A stretch of DNA of 12,054 nucleotides from Smittium mucronatum. Lineage: Eukaryota > Kickxellomycota > Harpellomycetes > Harpellales > Legeriomycetaceae. The position numbers and the translations under genes were made by a program. The first letter of the stretch is position 1. Each line of letters begins with the position of its first letter. Shown here piece after piece: positions 5,589-12,054 of the stretch. Under the pieces are notes generated by a model, which worked only from the letters and a program-made list of their open reading frames with translations, searched no databases and had not been told where the DNA came from. The DNA lies in the NCBI GenBank assembly GCA_001953115.1, contig LSSL01001311.1, positions 1,742-13,795 on the forward strand, written 5' to 3'.

Positions 5589-5673
5589 GCAATAAAATAG
5601 GCGTTTTGTCAGAAAATCAATATCTTGCAATAAAATTCCGTGATACAAAAAAAAAAAAATTGTCAGAAAATCA
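5589..5673 (+). repeat. Two-module short direct repeat
   Basis: GCAATAAAAT occurs at 5589-5598 and 5627-5636, and TTGTCAGAAAATCA at 5606-5619 and 5660-5673, in the same order. The second unit has a longer spacer containing a run of thirteen A. This looks like a local tandem duplication with later expansion of the A tract. Confidence 0.5.
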
Positions 5674-5922
5674 CGAATTTCCCCTTATATTTAGCAATTT
5701 TAATAAGCAATTGGCAATTAAGCCTCTGAATTTTGCCATCTTGGTGTTTTTTTAATTAGTAATCTAAAAAAATCATCGGGTTTGACCCTTTTAGAGGCAG
5801 AAAAAAAGCTGAGCTCTTATTCGTAAAAACAAACGTCTTCCTTTTTTTTTTTTTACGCAGAATAACGTTTTCTATTCGATATAGTATATTATTAATCATA
5901 AATTTCAACGCTATTTTGGAAT

Positions 5923-5938
5923 CGAATATTTATATTCG
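5923..5938. repeat. CGAATAT-TT-ATATTCG palindrome
   Basis: Seven perfectly paired bases flank a two-base centre. It is AT-rich apart from its CG ends. It lies at the edge of the AT-rich block and about 1 kb from gene 2. No function is claimed. Confidence 0.4.
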
Positions 5939-7217
5939 TCTATAATAAGGTGCCACTATGAAGCGCCTACTCATGAAAAGGCCAAATTGACTTGCTCTTT
6001 TTATCGACAAATTGGTAGAATTTAAGTATAATTAAGGTTAATAAATAAAATCCAACATTTCTATCAGTATTATTCTTTATGAAGGTATGGCAGATTTTTT
6101 TCAATATTAGACTTTTTTTTATTATTTAAAACATTGGTTGTGTTAACGCATAATCATATCCAAACTAATAAGACTTGAAGTGCATATTAGCTTAATAAAT
6201 TTTAAGCATTTTGCATATAGAATTTTTTTTTTGTTTCTAAATTTTGAATTATCCAACATTTTATTATAGTATCTTACTAATGTAATGCCAAAATTAGGAA
6301 AGTGTTATATTTTTAATTGGAGGTTTCCACTCTAAAATAGAATACTCCAAATACCCTTTTTTTGTAGTAAATTTATTTTAAAATTAATAAAAGGAAATAA
6401 AAACCAATTTAAATCAGTAAATAAAATGTGAATATTTTTCAAAAAATTTGTCATCCATCTTCATTTTGATTTCACAGAAACCCCAGCTTTCGTTGATATT
6501 TATTCAAAAAGATTTTTCCGGTACTCTATACTTTTTCTAGCAATTTAATTTTTTTACATGATCTTATCTGATTAAATTTTTTTTGGAATTCCAATAGCTT
6601 TGCGCCCCTATATTTTGTTTTGAGTATGACATTTTTTAGCTTTATAATTTATAAATTGGAATCGGCTGAATTTTAAGACTTCCGATTGGGTGTAGATCAG
6701 TATTTGAACATTAAATAAACAAATCTAATTTATTAGTTTTTTTAAATTCTCTATAAATCCTGTTTTAGTTATCTTGATATTCAATTTTGGTAATTGTGAA
6801 AGCTTGATTATTTTGAAAAATTACCTTATTTTCAAAAATTTTCGACTTTTTATTTTGGTATGTTTTATTCAAAATATATTCAAATTCACAAATCGCATGT
6901 TGAAATGATTGTTTTATATCACTTCGGCCATATTTTTCAACAAAAAATTCATTTAACCGATGTATTCAACTTTTATTATAATTTTTGGCTTTTTATCGAA
7001 AAATAAAACTTTTATTTTCTTTATGTCTTTATTTTTTAAATGTGCTTCACAAATGGTTTTTTTGGGACGGGTTTAAAGCCGATTACATTCGCTTTATTTT
7101 TTTTAAAACTAAGGTGTTATACTTGCTTCACTATATAAAGAAAGAAAGTGATTCAAATAATTTGTATCAAAAATTTTTGTACCGAAATAAGTGACTGGAT
7201 TTAATTATTTCCGAACA

Positions 7218-7228
7218 CCCCCCCCCCC
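7218..7228 (+). repeat. C11 homopolymer
   Basis: Eleven consecutive C stand in DNA that is otherwise around 80 percent or more A+T. The complementary strand is G11. No other C or G run of more than six is visible in the window. Confidence 0.9.
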
Positions 7229-8239
7229 GTGATTATATAGTCATTAAATATTGAATATAAGATTATGTTGTTTAATTTCATGTTAGTTTGGAATAATTCT
7301 ACCATGTTCAAAATTTTCGTCAAGATTTTTATTTCCAGCTCTTTTTTTTAAGTCGAAACTTTTCAAATTATGAAAAAAATCAATGGAAAGAAATAAAAGT
7401 CCGTCAAATAGCCGAAATTCTGCTTAAAAAGCTTTACAATAAACACAGGGTTTTATTTAAAAATATCAGTTTGTATTTTGGAATCACTGCAGACCTTTAC
7501 AAAGAACAGATTGAAATAATAATAAATGCAATATTAATGGAACTAATGAATACTATCCTAGTAATAATAAATGAGAAATGAGAAAAAATAAAATGGATTC
7601 ATTTTAAAAAATAACTTTTTTAGGAAATTCATGAAACTAAATGATTTTATTCTTTAATACGACACAAAAAATGCTGCATAAAGGTAACTTTCAAAATTTA
7701 TGACGTATGTCTTACTCTTATAATTCTAAAAAATTATCATTCTATCAAAAAGTGAAAGCATTTGAATTTTATTTGAAAAAAAAATGTAACTAGGTACAAA
7801 ATAGGGAGTCGTTTTTTACTTGTTGAATATTTTTAGAAATTAAATTATATAAACAAGCGATAATACAGAAAAGTGCTTCTGTTTAATCTAGAAGGTAAGT
7901 AAATTTATTCAAAAAAATTTTCTATCAAATTAATGTCTTTATTGTAACTAATCCATTAAAATTTTTAAACTAAGTAATAATATCAAGAAAAAATTAAAGA
8001 GAAAATATATTCATAATAAATTTTATAATATAAACCTATGTCTTTTAGTTACTTTTTAACCAATTTAGAATTTAATATTTTAAAAATATTCTGGTCTCTT
8101 AATTTCAATTCTCCAGATGAGGATAAATGAATACAGAAACTCTTTGGAACTAATAACGAAATAATCCATATTTTTTTTCATTTTACCCATTTCTATTATA
8201 AATTGAGACCTAATAAAATTGATGTATTGGTTTTATACA

Positions 8240-8252
8240 ATAAATAAATAAA
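8240..8252 (+). repeat. Short AAAT microsatellite
   Basis: About three copies of an AAAT-type unit (AATAAATAAATAA). It is short and unremarkable for DNA of this composition. Confidence 0.5.
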
Positions 8253-9351
8253 CATTTTATTAATTTTTTATCCTCCAAGATAAATCCTAAAATATGCACT
8301 AAGTTTGCTAGTTATTATTTTTTAAATATAATTAATTGATTAGGATACATGATTTTTTCATTAATTTTGAATAATAGCTATTTAACAGTCGGGAATGAGC
8401 CTTCTAGATTCTCTCTTATTTTTGTACTTGATTTGGAAATTTAATAGAAAAATAAAATTGTTAAAATTATTTTTGGTTTTTTAGAGATAAAAGTAACTTA
8501 ATTTGAGACTAAGGCGATTAAGAATCTATAAAAGAGAAAGTCATAGTAAAAAAAAATTAAAAGGTGAAATTTATTTATTTGAGAGTCATGATTATTTTTA
8601 ACCACATTAGATAATTAGAAAATTCTTTCTTCGTCAAAAAAAATAAATAGTTTCTATATATTCACATATTTTTTAATATTCCATGCTAAATCAAAATCAA
8701 TGTTTTCAAATTTACCCAAATCAAATTTTTTTTAGCTGGATATCCTTAAATTTTATTGTTCCTGATGAAAAAAAACGATTTTTCTAGATTATTTTTTAAT
8801 AAAAATTAAAATTTTGGAATAATATTACTGTAATTCAAAATTATCTTTTAATTAAAACCAAATTAAATTAAACTCGTAAAATTATAATTATAATCGAAAT
8901 AAAACTGATACCGATATTTTTCAGTGATATTGGATAGAAAAAAGGTTAGAGAATATCACCTTTCACATTTTTTATAATTAAATTGATTTTATATAAATAT
9001 ACTTAAATATTAGACTTTGGTATATAACATAGTTATCTATTTAATAAATATCACTTCAGTATCTTCTCTAATAAATTTTTTTGGAATGATGGGTTTTGTA
9101 ATAAGTGATACTAGATACGTCTTATTATTGAAGATTCAGATCACTTAGAAAGAGTTTTTTTAAATTAAATAATGGTTTAATTTCAAGAGATTTTTTTAAA
9201 AAAGGAAAACAGAACCGATTATTAAGAAAAAACTTGTATTAAAAAAATATTGGGACGAATAATTTGAAAAATACGAATACTATTGACAATTTTCTCCAAA
9301 AAAAATATAAATAAAAAAAATAAAAAATTACCAAATCCAATAAATTTGATT

Positions 9352-9366
9352 ACTATATATATATAA
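9352..9366. repeat. Short TA microsatellite
   Basis: A TATATATATATA run of about six to seven dinucleotide units within the AT-rich block. Confidence 0.6.
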
Positions 9367-9892
9367 TTTAAAAAATAACATGTTGAAGGTTTTGAAATTA
9401 GCTATACAATTTGATCTTTATAATATTATAAAAATTCAAAAATTCTCTTTAGAGATTAATAATATCTCCAAGTCTATTATTATTCAATATATTAGAAAAA
9501 AAATTAACCATTTCTCAGAAAAAATTCAACTCAATGCGAAAAACTAAAGTCAAATCTATAGAATTAATAAAACTTTAACAAAATTGAAAATATATAAGCA
9601 AAAATTAATTTAAAAAAGCACATTTATATTTTTCTTCATATTTTTAATGTTATAGAATCAAAAATTATGTTTTTTTTTCTTTTATTAATACCTAATATGT
9701 ATAAACATGATTTTTTCACGAGAAGTAATCCTTTAAAAATGAAAACTTATACGATAAATAAATCAGTTTTTTAAATGATTAAATTTGAGACTATTATTTT
9801 TATTTTTACTTTTTTTAAAAAAATTCTCGATCTATTAATATATTCGTAGAATTTTAGAAAAATTTGAAAAAATCCAAAAATCCAAAAAGTTG

Positions 9893-9912
9893 AAAAATAA
9901 ATAAATAAATAA
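9893..9912 (+). repeat. AAAT microsatellite
   Basis: Four to five copies of an AAAT-type unit in tandem inside the AT-rich block. Confidence 0.6.
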
Positions 9913-11395
9913 TTGAAATTTTAATATATTTTAAAAATAATGTATATTAATCATATTCAAGTTAATTAGTTTAAAATATTCCAAAAAATTGTATAAATTT
10001 ATCTACTTCAAAATTATAAATATTCGGTCGTGAATGAGTTTTTTTTTATAATATATGTTCTAAACATAATTTGGAAAAAATATCAATCAATAAATAGTGA
10101 TTATGAAAGTAGATCTATTAATTTCTTTATTTCATCGCTTTTCAAATCTTTAATATTGATATTTAAGAATAAATCAACAATTTATTGAAAAAAGACCCAA
10201 TTAAATTAATTTTAATATAAAAAATTCTTAAGAATCAATAAAAATAAACACAATTAGCTTCATAAAGTTACTTAAATACGAAGTAAAAATTGATAAAGGC
10301 GGAGTTTTTCCAATAGGATTGGATTTTATAAAGAAATTCACATTTATTTTTAATTTTTCATATATTAAAAAAAATAATTATTCCATTAGTTAGTATTTTC
10401 TATAATGTGAAGAAATAAAATTTGAAATAAATTTTTTTAAAGATTAATCAAATTTAAAATATTCAAAAATACAAGCATGAATATTTTCATTTTTTCCAAA
10501 TCAGCATAAATACAATAAATTTTTTACCTTCGAGAAATCAAAAGCGGCGTTATAAGATATTTTAAAATCAAAATAAATTGAAAAATTATAAAAAATCATT
10601 ATGTAATTCTTTTTTTGATTAATTTCATTTTTTAGAAAAAAAATAATCCAATAATGAATAGTTATTATGATTTATATTAATTATGCAAAAATAATAGTTA
10701 ATAAAATCAGATTTTTTATATTTAACTAAATGATTAAAGTAAAAAATATTTTGAATATTGAATTTTTTTTTAATCCAGTATCATTGAATTTATAATTTTT
10801 TCTTCTTTGGCATGTGGAAAAAATTAAAAACACAAATTAAATTTTCTAAGCTTAAAATATATTAACCTTTAAAAAATCAAGTATGTTGGCTTTTCAAACA
10901 TAAAACTAGTAGTTAAATGTTATTAAGTAAAATCAGATGTTATTTATTAAGACATTTTTTCAAGATATGAATAAATAATTTATCTTTTTAAAATAAAAAA
11001 AAATTTAGATGGTAATGATTTTTGGAAGAGAGACTTATTTTCATTAATAAATTATTAAAAAATATGAGCATTAAATATTAGAAAAGTACTTTCCACATAT
11101 TATATATGATGAGAAGTTCAAAAAATGCCGATATTTCCTTTGTTAATTAGATAAAAGTAACATTTTTTGATAATTATTGATAAATTCCAATTAAAATTTC
11201 GGAATACCAATATTTTATAAAATGATTTTTATTTTTTTATTTTTTTTTATCAAGATAATTTATCAGGGATAATAAGGTATTTGATTTTTACAGATTCTTT
11301 TTTTTTAAATATATATCCATTTACAAATTTCGATATTTCTATGAATTTACATTACATATAACTAATAAATCGGAGAATTAATACAAATATATATA

Positions 11396-11540
11396 TGTTG
11401 TACGTGGATCCGATCGCTACGAAGATTTGATCTATATTTGATTTATTTGATCCTTAAGTGTATTTGATCTTTTTTTAGTGGATTTTACCTCTACTTGGAT
11501 TTGAGCTAAAAATTTATTGGCTGCTTTGAGCTTGATTAAA
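11396..11540. other. Small island of raised G+C with TTTGATC motifs
   Basis: The AT-rich block is interrupted by a segment that starts with GTACGTGGATCCGATCG. G+C on 11401-11460 is about 35 percent. TTTGAT occurs four times within 44 bases (11426, 11437, 11446, 11463), three of them as TTTGATC. No frame is open for more than a few codons on either strand, so it is not a recognisable exon. It may be a relic of a former gene or a regulatory cluster. Confidence 0.4.
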
Positions 11541-12054
11541 CTACACATCAACTAATAGAATCTATGCTAAATTTTAAAATTTTTATTTTGTCCAAATATT
11601 TTCTATCTTTAGAACTGGAATAGCAAATTAATTTTTATCTTTGTCTTAATCCATATTTCAAGAAGAATAAATTTTACCCCAGTGAATTTTTTTTTTTGTT
11701 TAAATTGGCCTCGGATTTACAATCACTTTCAAACTCTAATTACAACCAGGGAATATATAGATCACTTTTGATAAAACAAATAAGGTGAACATATATGCTA
11801 AATAAAACTCATTATATACAACTTTATACAATTATAAATTAGTTAAAAATTCTATTTAATTATCTTAACGATTTAAAAATTCCATTCAATTGTATATATT
11901 GAAACTTAAAGTTGTAATATATAAACATAATTAGAGACAGGTAAAGCTTAATACACATTTATCAAAAGCGTATCCAATCAGAGCACAAAAAAACATACTT
12001 TTATTTGCGAAAATCACAGGTATCTAACTTTTACATTTAAATAAACATTTTTTT
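11541..12054. other. AT-rich right end, composition partly recovering
   Basis: No gene is recognisable. G+C rises in places, for instance about 30 percent on 11941-12000 and a C/G-richer patch near 11680-11755. A CAG-GTAAAG junction at 11938-11946 and a CACAG at 12015-12019 look like splice sites, but no open frame accompanies them. A gene may begin just outside the window. Confidence 0.4.

Larger units (their letters stand above)
4934..5980. other. Upstream spacer of gene 2
   Basis: This is presumed promoter and 5' flank of gene 2. I see no convincing gene. The open frames at 4974-5222 (minus) and 5137-5343 (plus) overlap each other, have no signal peptide or domain, and look like chance. 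It holds a TATA-like site near 5014-5021, an inverted repeat with CCAAT sequences (5431-5467), a short direct repeat (5589-5673), a T-rich tract before ACGCAG near 5842-5860, and a palindrome at 5923-5938. Confidence 0.5.
6000..11395. other. Extremely AT-rich, gene-empty block
   Basis: No protein-coding gene, RNA gene or transposon protein can be recognised in these 5.4 kb. Sampled lines are about 10 percent (9301-9360), 12 percent (10621-10680) and 18 percent (8041-8100) G+C, against about half in gene 1 and 25-30 percent in the left spacer. Short A and T runs dominate. CpG is not obviously depleted: I count about 8 CG in 8041-9000, near the number expected at this composition. The only open frame of note, 6985-7194 plus (69 codons), reads as F/K/L/Y-rich chance sequence. 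It may be an AT isochore, mutated repeats, or centromere-like DNA. Confidence 0.6.

Noticed and set aside
6985..7194. 69-codon plus-strand ORF at the edge of the AT-rich block
   Set aside because: It is rich in F, K, L and Y as expected from composition, with no domain, no start context signal and no supporting neighbour. A gene relic cannot be excluded.
11941..12019. Possible 79-base intron (GTAAAG ... CACAG)
   Set aside because: Both ends look like splice sites, but no open frame flanks them and no branch site is clear; such matches are common in AT-rich DNA.
1..12054. tRNA genes, CRISPR array, transposon protein or viral genes
   Set aside because: I scanned for B-box-like sequence, regularly spaced repeats and long ORFs and found none beyond the two thioredoxin genes.

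Overview
The window looks like nuclear DNA of an AT-rich fungus. I infer this from two secreted or ER-type thioredoxin-fold proteins with cleavable signal peptides, AT-rich spacers with pyrimidine tracts and AATAAA motifs, and no bacterial operon structure or Shine-Dalgarno sites. The lineage cannot be fixed from this sequence. No mobile-element protein, tRNA, rRNA or CRISPR array is recognisable.

Layout. Positions 1-160 are a small, less AT-rich edge segment with two strong hairpins; it may be the end or start of a gene lying mostly outside the window. Positions 160-1130 are AT-rich spacer with decayed direct repeats. Positions 1130-1470 are richer in G+C, carry no ORF, and contain a long RNA-like hairpin. 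The promoter-proximal part (1480-1837) has twin hairpins and a CT tract before gene 1 (1838-2245, +). Gene 1 encodes a 135-residue secreted single-domain thioredoxin-like protein with a monothiol CGYS site. Gene 2 (4933-2858, -) converges on it. Gene 2 encodes a 691-residue type I membrane protein with five thioredoxin-like domains, resembling Eps1-type protein disulfide isomerases. Its last codons coincide with a GTTAGT donor-like site, and a coding-like segment at 2631-2573 may be its true terminal exon. Positions 4934-6000 are its upstream spacer. From about 6000, and most strongly from about 7230 to 11395, there is an extremely AT-rich, gene-empty block; G+C recovers partly in the last 650 bases.

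The two genes are clearly related. Gene 1 aligns without gaps to the second thioredoxin domain of gene 2 (about 58 of 106 residues identical by hand count), and both carry a CxxS site in which the resolving cysteine is serine. The pair is best read as a multidomain ER oxidoreductase plus a free-standing secreted copy of one of its domains. Gene 1 uses far more G/C-ending codons than the matching domain of gene 2, which suggests strong expression. Both probably act on cysteine-containing client proteins in the secretory pathway. That they work together is inference.
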